64,000 nucleotides of DNA from positions 124,001 through 188,000 of the forward strand of contig NZ_CANMIR010000006.1 of NCBI RefSeq assembly GCF_947498015.1, in the 5' to 3' direction. Of this stretch, positions 16,802-24,963 are shown piece after piece. The translations under genes and the position numbers were made by a program. The notes under the pieces are model-generated. The model was not told the origin of the DNA. It ran no database searches and worked only from the letters and a program-made list of their open reading frames with translations. This stretch comes from an uncultured Neptuniibacter sp. (GTDB lineage Bacteria > Pseudomonadota > Gammaproteobacteria > Pseudomonadales > Balneatricaceae). The first letter of the stretch is position 1; the number at the start of each line of letters is the position of its first letter.

Positions 16802-17647
16802 TTAACGTTGTAGACGGCGAGTCATAAACGCAAGGCGTTCAAGCATATGTACATCCTGCTCGTTCTTCAGCAGTGCGCCGTGAAGCAGTGGAACGGCATT
16901 GGTATTGTCACCATTTTTCAGGACTTCAGCAGGAATGTTGTCAGCCATCAGCAGCTTGAGCCAGTCGATCAGCTCAGAGGTGGACGGTTTTTTCTTCAGT
17001 CCGTTAACGGTACGGACTTCGAAAAAGATCTCCAGTGCTTCTTTAACCAGTTCCTGTTGTAGATCCGGGTAGTGAACCTTAACGATCTCCTCCATGGTCT
17101 CCCGATCAGGGAACTGAATGTAGTGGAAGAAACAACGTCTCAGGAAGGCGTCCGGCAGCTCCTTTTCGTTGTTAGAGGTGATGATAATGATCGGGCGGTG
17201 TTTTGCTTTGATCTGTTCGCCGGTTTCATAAACACTGAACTCCATCTTATCGAGCTCTACCAGCAGGTCATTGGGGAATTCAATATCCGCTTTATCGATC
17301 TCATCGATCAGCAGAACCACCTGTTTATTCGCTTCAAACGCCTGCCATAGCATCCCTTTCTTGATGTAGTTAGCGATGTCGTGGACTCGCTCTTCACCCA
17401 GTTGGGAATCTCGTAAACGAGAAACTGCATCGTATTCATAAAGCCCTTGCTGTGCTTTGGTGGTGGATTTGATATGCCAGCAGAGAAGTTCTTTGCCTAA
17501 AGCGCCAGCGACCTCTTCTGCCAGCATCGTTTTACCGGTACCGGGTTCCCCTTTGATCAGCAAAGGCCGCTCCAGCGTAATCGCTGCATTGACCGCCATG
17601 CTGAGATCGTCAGTTGCTACATAATTGTCGGTACCATTGAACTGCAT
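16802..17647 (-). CDS. MoxR-family AAA+ ATPase
   Basis: A 281-residue AAA+ ATPase. Walker A is GEPGTGKT (about residues 37-44), Walker B is LLIDEIDKAD (about 111-120), sensor 1 is ITSNNEKELPDAFLRRC (about 151-167), and the arginine finger lies in the RR pair of that segment. MoxR proteins act as chaperones that activate partner complexes together with VWA-domain proteins. Such a VWA partner is encoded directly downstream in the same operon. A good AGAGGAA ribosome site precedes the ATG. The gene diverges from the hlyU-like gene. Confidence 0.9.
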   Translation of the reverse strand: MQFNGTDNYVATDDLSMAVNAAITLERPLLIKGEPGTGKTMLAEEVAGALGKELLCWHIKSTTKAQQGLYEYDAVSRLRDSQLGEERVHDIANYIKKGMLWQAFEANKQVVLLIDEIDKADIEFPNDLLVELDKMEFSVYETGEQIKAKHRPIIIITSNNEKELPDAFLRRCFFHYIQFPDRETMEEIVKVHYPDLQQELVKEALEIFFEVRTVNGLKKKPSTSELIDWLKLLMADNIPAEVLKNGDNTNAVPLLHGALLKNEQDVHMLERLAFMTRRLQR

Positions 17648-17860
17648 GAATCGTTCCTCTCGGCAGGCTTGATTGATTGTGCCCGCTGGGAGCGTTTCAA
17701 GTCTGCGTATTCAGATATTAGTGTTTTCCCTAATTTAAGCGAAATTGCGGTTAGAAAATAGTGCCGATTTCGTTCAATATCGCCATTTTTAGCGGTTTGT
17801 ATTCGCTAGAGTCCGCGATAGACTCATCTCATATCTTCCTGGCACTTAAAGAGAACCTCT

Positions 17861-18151
17861 ATGTCACTGATAAATAAACTGTGTTCATTATTCTCCTCCT
17901 CTTCTTCAAAAAATCCTGAGCTACAGGCGCCTGAAGCATTTCCGTCTGAAGAGTATCAAGGCTTCAAAATTACACCCGCTCCGATCCCTGAAGAGATGGG
18001 GTTTCGTATCAACGGCACTATTGAGAAAGAGGGCAAGAGTCATCTGTTTATCCGTGCTGATCTGTTACCAACAGCTGAGAGTTGTGCGAGTGAGATGGTC
18101 AGAAAGGCTCGCCAAATGATTGATCAGCAGGGTAACCGGTTGTTTGGATGA
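17861..18151 (+). CDS. HlyU-family small protein
   Basis: A 96-residue cytoplasmic protein matching the HlyU family (PF10115). It has the YQGFKITPAPI segment, GFRINGTIEKEG, HLFIRADLLPTAESCASEM and the C-terminal MIDQQGNRLF. The name comes from an annotation of a Vibrio haemolysin activator. The Vibrio HlyU of known structure is a winged-helix protein of a different family, so a regulatory role should not be assumed here. A short Ser-rich stretch (residues 10-18) lies near the N-terminus. It stands alone, with divergent moxR upstream and a palindrome cluster immediately downstream. Confidence 0.75.
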   Translation: MSLINKLCSLFSSSSSKNPELQAPEAFPSEEYQGFKITPAPIPEEMGFRINGTIEKEGKSHLFIRADLLPTAESCASEMVRKARQMIDQQGNRLFG

Positions 18152-18159
18152 ACAGGAAG

Positions 18160-18190
18160 TACGTATTACTACGTAGATCATCTACGTAGT
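18160..18190. repeat. Cluster of three TACGTA palindromes with a 10-bp perfect hairpin
   Basis: TACGTA occurs at 18160-18165, 18170-18175 and 18183-18188. The last two form a perfect 10-bp inverted repeat (18168-18177 with 18181-18190) around a 3-base loop. It starts 9 bases after the hlyU-like stop. There is no T run after it, so it is not a standard terminator. It lies about 200 bases upstream of dctP and could be an operator or an mRNA 3'-end stabiliser. Confidence 0.6.
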
Positions 18191-18382
18191 CTCACCTGAA
18201 GATTTGCGCATTAATCCCAATGGGTGCGTTGTTAAAGCTGTGCCAGACTAATGAAGCTGATAGAGATCAGTGGATGTGACTTGTGGTCGATGTGAAGGGG
18301 CAGGCGATCTGAATCTAAACCGGCCAACCTTTTGTGATGGTTCCCCAGAACCCGGGAATACAGATAGAGGACGATAATAAAA

Positions 18383-19459
18383 ATGTTCAAGATGAATTTT
18401 TCTAAAAAGCTGATTATGGCAGCTGCAGCGACGGCTGTGCTGGCTTCTCCTGCGATGGCAGCAGATAAGGTTTACAGACTGAAACTGGCTGAAACCTGGC
18501 CAACAAATTTCCCGGTTTTTGGTGATGCAACCAAAAATATGGCTGCGCTGGCAGATCAGATGTCAAATGGTCGCCTGAAAATCACAATCGATTCCAAGAA
18601 CAAGCATAAAGCCCCACTGGGTGTATTTGATATGGTGCGTTCTGGGCAGTACGACATGGGTCACTCTGCGTCCTACTATTGGAAGGGTAAGGTGCCCAAT
18701 ACACTGTACTTCACAACAATGCCATTTGGTATGACTGCGCCTGAACAGTACGGCTGGTTCTACTACGGCGGTGGTCAGGAACTGATGGATGAGGTGTATG
18801 GCAAGTACAACCTGATGTCTTTCCCTGGGGGTAACACCGGTAACCAGATGGGTGGTTGGTTCCAGAAAGAGATCAACTCACTGGATGACCTGAAAGGCCT
18901 GAAGATGCGTATCCCGGGTTTTGCGGGTGAAGTGCTGGCAAAGCTGGGTGCAAAACCCACTAACATTCCAGCAGGTGAGTTATACACAGCGCTTGAGCGT
19001 CGTACTATCGATGCCCTGGAGTGGGTAGGTCCATCACTTGATCTGCGAATGGGCTTCCACAAAATTGCACCTTACTACTACACCGGTTGGCATGAGCCAG
19101 CAACAGAGTTGCAGTTCCTGATTAACAAGAAAAAGTATGAACGTCTGCCAGCTGACCTGCAGCAGATCCTTAAAACTGCGATGCGTACCGCTGCGTATGA
19201 TATGTATATCCAGTCTTACCACGCGTCCGCTGAAAACTGGGCAAGCATGAAAACTGAATTCCCGAATATTCAGGTGAAGTCTTTCCCATCCGAAGTTATC
19301 GATGCAATGCGTAAAGCCAATGATGAACTGTTGGCAGAAAAAGCAGCATCTGATCCGCTAGCTAAGAAGATTCTCGATTCCCAGGCGGCTTACATGGAAA
19401 AAGCACGTGCGTGGACCGATATCTCTGATAAGGCTTATCTCAACAGCCTTTCCAAGTAA
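18383..19459 (+). CDS. dctP: TRAP transporter substrate-binding protein DctP
   Basis: Periplasmic solute receptor (358 aa) of a TRAP transporter, which takes up organic acids using the sodium gradient. The signal peptide covers about residues 1-26 (ending AMA). The family arginine that binds the substrate carboxylate lies in LKGLKMRIPGF (about 170-180). The ALEWVGPSLD segment (about 210-220) and YYYTGWHEP match the TakP-like branch, whose known ligands include 2-oxo acids, so a carboxylate or keto acid is the likely substrate. It starts at ATG 18383 or 18392. It is the first gene of dctPQM. A close copy is encoded at 21556. Confidence 0.92.
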   Translation: MFKMNFSKKLIMAAAATAVLASPAMAADKVYRLKLAETWPTNFPVFGDATKNMAALADQMSNGRLKITIDSKNKHKAPLGVFDMVRSGQYDMGHSASYYWKGKVPNTLYFTTMPFGMTAPEQYGWFYYGGGQELMDEVYGKYNLMSFPGGNTGNQMGGWFQKEINSLDDLKGLKMRIPGFAGEVLAKLGAKPTNIPAGELYTALERRTIDALEWVGPSLDLRMGFHKIAPYYYTGWHEPATELQFLINKKKYERLPADLQQILKTAMRTAAYDMYIQSYHASAENWASMKTEFPNIQVKSFPSEVIDAMRKANDELLAEKAASDPLAKKILDSQAAYMEKARAWTDISDKAYLNSLSK

Positions 19460-19480
19460 TTTAGTTGTTTGACCCCCCTC

Positions 19481-19519
19481 GTTGGTATTCCGGGCACTGT
19501 CCCAGCTCGGAATACCAGC
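19481..19519 (+). promoter_or_regulatory. Intercistronic hairpin between dctP and dctQ
   Basis: An inverted repeat GGTATTCCG (19484-19492) pairs with CGGAATACC (19508-19516). It can be extended to 12 bp including one G-U pair, with a 15-base loop. It lies between the dctP stop and the dctQ ribosome site and has no T run. Such a structure could protect the dctP message and lower dctQM expression, giving excess binding protein (inference). Confidence 0.6.
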
Positions 19520-19543
19520 TCTTCCTACCATTCAGGAGAAAGC

Positions 19544-20080
19544 ATGTTTCTAGTGAGACTGGAGCAGGTGATCAATAGCTTTTCAGATTTGATGGGTAAG
19601 ATCTCTGCGGTTCTGTTCGTGATAATGCTATTTAACGTTTTTATCGACGTTGTGATGCGTTATGTATTCAATGATGTTTCGATCGGAATGCAGGAGCTGG
19701 AATGGCACCTTTATGCAGCTGTCTTTTTGCTGGGTGTTCCCTACACGCTGAGAGCGGGTGGCCATGTCAGAGTGGATCTCATATATGAGCGCTTGTCAGG
19801 GAAAACAAAAGCCCTGATCGATATGCTGGGTTGTCTGGTTTTGCTCTTTCCTTTCTGTGGGCTTGTGGCCTGGTATGGTGTGGATTTCGCACGCGAGTCA
19901 TTTGAACTGGGGGAAACCTCAGGTGATCCCGGCGGATTACCCTATAGGTGGTTGATCAAGTCGGTGATTCCGTTTGCATTTTTTGCCATGCTCATCAGTG
20001 GTATCGGTTTATTCCTTAAATCTCTGAATATCTACCTGGGTAATACTCAGGAAGATCACTATCAGCCCCCGCAGCACTAA
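19544..20080 (+). CDS. dctQ: TRAP transporter small permease DctQ
   Basis: Small membrane subunit of the TRAP transporter (178 aa from this start) with four membrane segments at about 20-40, 55-72, 95-115 and 135-160. It shows the family pattern FIDVVMRYVFN and MQELEWHLYAAVFLLGVPYTLRAGGHVRVDL. A longer reading frame opens at 19469. ATG 19544 is preferred because it has AGGAG five bases upstream and the longer version would run through the intercistronic hairpin. DctQ associates with DctM to form the membrane part. The dctM start follows 12 bases after the dctQ stop. Confidence 0.9.
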   Translation: MFLVRLEQVINSFSDLMGKISAVLFVIMLFNVFIDVVMRYVFNDVSIGMQELEWHLYAAVFLLGVPYTLRAGGHVRVDLIYERLSGKTKALIDMLGCLVLLFPFCGLVAWYGVDFARESFELGETSGDPGGLPYRWLIKSVIPFAFFAMLISGIGLFLKSLNIYLGNTQEDHYQPPQH

Positions 20081-20092
20081 GAGGTCTTAACA

Positions 20093-21382
20093 ATGATTGG
20101 TATTATTATGTTCGTTGTGGCCCTGCTGATGCTGTTAGTCGGTTTCCCGGTCGCGTTTACTTTTGGTGGTGTCGCTCTGATCTTTGGCGTATTCGCAGAA
20201 GGCGCAGATATGTTTGCCTTCATGCCGTTCCGTATTCAGAGCATTATGGAAAATACAGTTTTGATGGCGGTCCCGCTGTTTATCTTTATGGGGATCGTCT
20301 TGCAGAAAACTCAGTTGGCAGAGCAGCTGCTCGAGTCGATGGGTAAACTCTTTGGTGGTGTACGGGGTGGCTTGGCGATCTCAACGGTACTGGTTGGTGC
20401 GCTGCTTGCGGCCTCAACGGGTGTGGTTGGTGCCTCTGTTGTCGCAATGGGGCTGATCTCACTGCCGGTTATGCTCAAGTATAAATATGATAAATCACTG
20501 GCCTGCGGAACCATCTGTGCGTCCGGCACGCTGGGCCAGATCATCCCTCCTTCCATCATCCTGATTATCCTGGGTGATGTGTTAGGCATCCCTGTGGGTG
20601 ATCTGTTTAAAGCCGCGGTAGGGCCGGGTCTGATACTGATCGGTGTTTACGTCATCTACATATTAATCTATAGCTTTGTTAAGCCGGAAGCCGCGCCAGC
20701 TCTACCCTTAGATGATGATGTAAAGAATAAGCGTGAGATGTATATCAAAGCGATTAAAGCGATTATTCCTCCGTTAGCCCTGATCCTGATCGTGCTGGGC
20801 TCCATCTTTGCGGGCATTGCGACCCCGACAGAATCCTCAGCACTGGGTGGTGTGGGTGCAATTATACTGGCTGCACTCTATCGTCAATTTAGCTGGAAGA
20901 TGGTGCTGGAGTCGGCCACTGAAACGGTTAAAGTGACTGCCATGGTTTTCGCTATCCTGCTTGGTGCAACCGCCTTCTCCATGGCGTTTACCTATACCGG
21001 TGGGGATTATATCGTTGAGGAGCTGTTATCTGATCTACCTGGTGGGGTCACAGGCTTCCTGATTCTTTCAATGGTCGCTATCCTGATCCTTGGGTTCTTT
21101 ATCGATTTTGTAGAGATCAGTTTTATCATCGTTCCTATTCTTGCACCGGTTGCTGACGCCTTAGGAGTTGCTCCAGTGTGGTTTGCGATTCTGATCGCGA
21201 TGAACCTGCAGACCAGTTTTCTGACACCACCGTTTGGATTTAGCCTATTTTATCTTAAGGGTGTGGCGCCTCCGAATGTGAAAACAGTGGATATCTATCG
21301 TGGGGTTATGCCCTTTATCATCATGCAGGTGGCTGTCGTGGTATCGATCCTCCTGTTCCCCGGTTTCTATGGCCTCAATTAA
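20093..21382 (+). CDS. dctM: TRAP transporter large permease DctM
   Basis: Large membrane subunit (429 aa) of the TRAP transporter, of the ion transporter superfamily. About 12 hydrophobic segments are visible. Family motifs include GGVRGGLAISTVLVGALLAASTGV, GTICASGTLGQIIPPSI (about 140-156) and the C-terminal LQTSFLTPPFGFSLFYLKG. It carries the transport path for substrate and sodium and receives substrate from DctP. It is the last gene of the operon and is followed by a strong terminator. Confidence 0.95.
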   Translation: MIGIIMFVVALLMLLVGFPVAFTFGGVALIFGVFAEGADMFAFMPFRIQSIMENTVLMAVPLFIFMGIVLQKTQLAEQLLESMGKLFGGVRGGLAISTVLVGALLAASTGVVGASVVAMGLISLPVMLKYKYDKSLACGTICASGTLGQIIPPSIILIILGDVLGIPVGDLFKAAVGPGLILIGVYVIYILIYSFVKPEAAPALPLDDDVKNKREMYIKAIKAIIPPLALILIVLGSIFAGIATPTESSALGGVGAIILAALYRQFSWKMVLESATETVKVTAMVFAILLGATAFSMAFTYTGGDYIVEELLSDLPGGVTGFLILSMVAILILGFFIDFVEISFIIVPILAPVADALGVAPVWFAILIAMNLQTSFLTPPFGFSLFYLKGVAPPNVKTVDIYRGVMPFIIMQVAVVVSILLFPGFYGLN

Positions 21383-21433
21383 GAGTGATATTTTTTAGAA
21401 CGGTTTCTTCCCATTTACCAAATTTTATTTGGT

Positions 21434-21458
21434 CGCCCCGGACTCGGGGCGTTTTTTT
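21434..21458 (+). terminator. Rho-independent terminator of dctPQM
   Basis: Stem CGCCCCG/CGGGGCG (21434-21440 with 21445-21451) has a GACT loop and is followed by seven T. It separates dctM from the second dctP gene. Confidence 0.9.
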
Positions 21459-21555
21459 GTTTTGTGAATAAGTTAATTACTTTTAGTGAGATAGTGGATG
21501 TATTAGTATTTTCAGGGATGAAAACGAATACCTATTTTGTAAGCAGAGACCCTCT

Positions 21556-22635
21556 ATGTTGAAGTATAAATATAAGAACTGGCTAACCGGTGCAGCGATT
21601 TGTGGTGCCCTTTTTTCGGCAACAGCTGTAAACGCGGATGACAAGGTTTATCGTCTTAAACTGGCAGAAACCTGGGGGGCGAATACCCCTATTTTAGGTG
21701 AAACTTCCAAAAAAATGGCACAGCTTGCCGATTCCATGTCCAATGGCCGTCTGAAAATTTCAATCGACTCAAGTAATAAACATAAAGCTCCATTTGGGGT
21801 ATTCGATATGGTGCGGGCGGGGCAATATGATATTGGTCACTCCGCTTCTTACTACTGGAAGGGAAAGGTCCCGAATACCCTCTATTTCACAACGATGCCC
21901 TTTGGGATGACAACGCCTGAGCAGTATGGCTGGTTCTATCATGGTGAAGGTCAGGCGTTGATGAATGAGGTCTATGGCAAGTTCGGTATGTTGTCGTTTC
22001 CTGGCGGTAATACCGGTGTCCAGATGGGAGGGTGGTTCCAGAAAGAGATTAACTCTCTGGAGGATGTCAAAGGCTTGAAGATTCGTATCCCGGGTTTTGC
22101 CGGAGAGGTGTGGGCAAAACTGGGTGCGAAGCCGGTGAATATTGCTCCGGGCGATCTCTATACGGCCTTGGAGCGTAAGACCGTTGATGCAGTAGAGTGG
22201 GTGGGCCCGTCACTTGATATCCGGATGGGTTTCCACAAAATTGCTCCTTATTACTACACCGGTTGGCATGAGCCCGCCAGTGAACTTCAATTTCTGGTAA
22301 ACAAGAAGAAGTTTGCGAAACTACCAGCAGACTTGCAGGTGATTCTGAAAACCGCGATGCGCTCTGCTGCCTACGATATGTATATCCAGTCCTATCACGA
22401 GTCAGCGGTGAACTGGGATACGATGAAGAAAGAGTTTCCTGGGATTCAGGTGAAATCTTTCCCGCCGGAGGTGATCGCGGCGATGCGTAAAGCCAACACC
22501 GAACTGCTGGCGGAGGCGGCTGCAAAAGATCCACTGGCTAAGCGTATTCAGGATTCGCAAGCGGCCTATATGCAGAAAGCACGTGCCTGGACCAATATCT
22601 CTGACAAGGCCTATCTGAACAGTCTTGCTGATTAG
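21556..22635 (+). CDS. Second TRAP substrate-binding protein DctP, orphan paralogue
   Basis: A 359-residue periplasmic binding protein closely similar to the DctP at 18383 along nearly its whole length. Long shared stretches include KVPNTLYFTTMPFGMT, GFHKIAPYYYTGWHEP and ISDKAYLNSL. The signal peptide (about 1-27, ending NA) differs. The carboxylate-binding Arg region and the EWVGPSLD segment are conserved, so ligand class should match. No permease genes follow, and the gene sits behind the dctPQM terminator, so it is expressed separately. It may feed the same DctQM membrane unit with a shifted affinity (inference). Its stop overlaps the convergent gene by 4 bases. Confidence 0.9.
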   Translation: MLKYKYKNWLTGAAICGALFSATAVNADDKVYRLKLAETWGANTPILGETSKKMAQLADSMSNGRLKISIDSSNKHKAPFGVFDMVRAGQYDIGHSASYYWKGKVPNTLYFTTMPFGMTTPEQYGWFYHGEGQALMNEVYGKFGMLSFPGGNTGVQMGGWFQKEINSLEDVKGLKIRIPGFAGEVWAKLGAKPVNIAPGDLYTALERKTVDAVEWVGPSLDIRMGFHKIAPYYYTGWHEPASELQFLVNKKKFAKLPADLQVILKTAMRSAAYDMYIQSYHESAVNWDTMKKEFPGIQVKSFPPEVIAAMRKANTELLAEAAAKDPLAKRIQDSQAAYMQKARAWTNISDKAYLNSLAD

Positions 22636-23510
22636 GCGGATTGGCTACTGACCTGGCGAAGAGTTTGAGTGAGCCCCGCAGCTTCGAGTTGCCGGGCTTG
22701 CTCGCTATTTTTAACTAGAATGGATCCGATAAATGCCAGTGAGTTCAGGGAGATACCGGCACTGCTCTCATCTGTGCGGGGTACCATCATCATCCATTCC
22801 CAGGTTAAAAGCAGATTGTAGGGTGACTCTATGATACCACTACTAGCCTCGATACCCAGTGTCATTCGCAGGCGGTTATAGAGATGTTGAAGTAGCCTGG
22901 CTCCCTCTTCTATTGCCAGTGTGCGTGAATGAAAAATCTCCCTGGGGAGAGCCAGGGCCGCATGTTTGAAGGGTAATGATGTGAGCTCACGGGGGACCTC
23001 ATCGTGGAGTGTCGAAAGCTCTTTTTGGAAGGCGATCAGGCGGTGGCTCTCGGCGGGAAGTTTGATCAACTGAAGGTGTTTATGACTCTGGCTGGCACCC
23101 GCTCGTTTGCCACTGTTATAAAACGCTAAGCAGGGCTCGGGGAACATGCAGCGGGTCAGGGCACTGAAGTCATCACTGTTGAGAATGCTCTGTTGAGGCT
23201 CAAACTGATTGGTTACCAGCAGAAGGTGATCGTCCAATACATTGAATTTGTTCAGTAGGAGCTTATGCTTCGGGCCGACACAGTTCACATACATCGCTTC
23301 CTCGTGAGGTAAAAACGGGTTGAAGTGATCTTTCCCTTCAACGGAGGCTTGTTGTGTGTGTTTTCTCTTTAGGTTTGAAAGCTGACGCAGGTGGAATGTC
23401 AGGTCACCTTCGTGGCAGATAGTCAGCTCTGTTGCAAGGCTTTCGAGGACGCCATCCGCTTCGGCTGTCTGGCGAGTGGCTGCTGCTTTATCCCAGATCG
23501 TTGAATCCAT
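22632..23510 (-). CDS. ATP adenylyltransferase / Ap4A phosphorylase-like (HIT superfamily)
   Basis: A 292-residue member of the Apa1/Apa2 diadenosine tetraphosphate phosphorylase family. These enzymes split Ap4A with phosphate to ATP and ADP, or run the reverse with adenylyl-sulfate. Visible motifs are the NPFLP segment (about 63), NKFNVLDDHLLLVTNQFEPQ (about 87-106, the N-terminal nucleotide region), and the HIT-type SQSHKHLQLI (about 139-148) with the catalytic His-x-His-x-Gln pattern. The gene converges on the second dctP with a 4-base overlap. A role in removing stress dinucleotides is known for the family. The physiological substrate is not shown by the sequence. Confidence 0.85.
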   Translation of the reverse strand: MDSTIWDKAAATRQTAEADGVLESLATELTICHEGDLTFHLRQLSNLKRKHTQQASVEGKDHFNPFLPHEEAMYVNCVGPKHKLLLNKFNVLDDHLLLVTNQFEPQQSILNSDDFSALTRCMFPEPCLAFYNSGKRAGASQSHKHLQLIKLPAESHRLIAFQKELSTLHDEVPRELTSLPFKHAALALPREIFHSRTLAIEEGARLLQHLYNRLRMTLGIEASSGIIESPYNLLLTWEWMMMVPRTDESSAGISLNSLAFIGSILVKNSEQARQLEAAGLTQTLRQVSSQSA

Positions 23511-23586
23511 GAGTGTTCTCCCGCTATCTCCTTTATACTGACTAGGTAATAACTATCAGCCGAAATGCAGAGGAACGCCAGTAAAT

Positions 23587-24942
23587 ATGGTCCGCGTTAC
23601 CGCTTCACTGAAAACTAAAATCCTTCTGTTATCCATTCTCCCTTTGGTACTGGTGACCGTTGCGATCACCTTGATTAGTCTCTCTCAGGCGAAAAAACTC
23701 TCGGAACAAGAGATCAATACCTTCGAGGAAAACCTGTTGCGCTCTAAGCGGATGGAGCTACAGCACTATGTTGCATTAGCAATGAACTCGATTGAACAGA
23801 TTGTGGCAGAAGCCTCGCCGGGTGATGTGGTGCTGGAAAAGCAGATCAAGGAGATGATCAACGGATTAACCTATGGTGATGATGGATATTTCTTTATTTA
23901 TGATCAGCAGGGGACCAATCTGGTCCATCCTATCCAGCCGGAACTTGTGGGACAAAACCTGATCGACCTGAAAGATGCCAATGGTAAACAGGTAATCAAA
24001 GATCTGATTGAGATCGCCTCAACAGGCGGCGGCTTTTACCGATATGTGTGGCGCAAGCCATCAAAGGGTGGTCTTGAAGATAAGCTCAGTTACGTTGTAT
24101 TGATACCCAAATTCAACTGGATGATCGGGACGGGGTTGTATATCGATGATATCGCCAATGAGGTGGCGTCAACACGATTGAAAGTGACGCGCAATATTCG
24201 CAATACATTTTTTACAGTGGTGGTGATTCTGGCGGGTACCGTAATTGTCATTGCGCTGGTGGGGATTGCGATCAACATGCATGCATCACAACTTGCGGAT
24301 CAGCGCCTCCGGCAGTTAGCCCATCGCTATGTCCAGTTTCAGGTGAGTCAGCGGCGTAATTTTGCCCGTGAGCTGCATGATGGTATTAATCAATTGATGG
24401 TATCGGTTAAATTTCGCCTTGAGCTTGCAAGGGATAAATTACTGAAACAGGATGAGAGTGCTGAGAGTGATCTGAATAAAGGCTGTGATGTGCTGAATAT
24501 GGCGATTCAGGAGGTAAGGCGAATCTCACATGATCTGCGTCCTATTCAACTAGATGATCTGGGCCTGGAGTCAGCACTGTACAGTATGGTTAGTGAGTTT
24601 TCAGAACGTACCGGAGTGGAAACAAATATCCGTCTGGAACTGCCGGAGCAGCGTTTACCGGATGATATTGAAATTACACTCTACCGAATTGCTCAGGAGG
24701 CACTGACCAATATTGAGAAACATGCTGAAGCTGCGCATGTGGGCCTCAGAATATGGTCTCGTGAGGGATATATCTGGGTAGAGATCAGTGATGATGGTAT
24801 CGGTTTTTCCCCTGAGCAAGCTGATAGTGGAATCGGATTACTGAACATGCGTGAACGAACAGAGCTGCTCAGTGGGCGGTTTAGCATTCGCACTAAAGAG
24901 GGGGCTGGATCACGAATCCGGGCAGGCTTCTCAATTCTTTGA
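23587..24942 (+). CDS. Cache-domain sensor histidine kinase, NarX/DegS type
   Basis: A 451-residue membrane kinase. A first membrane segment (about 9-31) is followed by a periplasmic single Cache domain (about 40-195, with GDDGYFFIYDQQGTNLVHP and PKFNWMIGTGLYIDDI). A second membrane segment (about 205-228) leads to a HisKA_3 domain with the phospho-accepting His in RELHDGINQ (about 258-266), then HATPase (about 350-450, N box QEALTNIEKHA, G boxes ISDDGIGF and GIGLLNMRER). sCache domains usually bind small organic acids. It pairs with the response regulator that follows. The dctPQM carboxylate transporter nearby makes a related ligand possible but unproven. Confidence 0.92.
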   Translation: MVRVTASLKTKILLLSILPLVLVTVAITLISLSQAKKLSEQEINTFEENLLRSKRMELQHYVALAMNSIEQIVAEASPGDVVLEKQIKEMINGLTYGDDGYFFIYDQQGTNLVHPIQPELVGQNLIDLKDANGKQVIKDLIEIASTGGGFYRYVWRKPSKGGLEDKLSYVVLIPKFNWMIGTGLYIDDIANEVASTRLKVTRNIRNTFFTVVVILAGTVIVIALVGIAINMHASQLADQRLRQLAHRYVQFQVSQRRNFARELHDGINQLMVSVKFRLELARDKLLKQDESAESDLNKGCDVLNMAIQEVRRISHDLRPIQLDDLGLESALYSMVSEFSERTGVETNIRLELPEQRLPDDIEITLYRIAQEALTNIEKHAEAAHVGLRIWSREGYIWVEISDDGIGFSPEQADSGIGLLNMRERTELLSGRFSIRTKEGAGSRIRAGFSIL

Positions 24943-24963
24943 TGATTGTGGTTAAAGGTGTCT

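Noticed and set aside
18270-18382. Possible CRP site (TGTGA words) upstream of dctP
   Set aside because: The TGTGA half-sites lack a matching TCACA at the proper six-base spacing.
22067-22534. 155-residue minus-strand open frame inside the second dctP
   Set aside because: It is a shadow of the GC-rich third codon positions of dctP. The coding strand shows a complete conserved protein.
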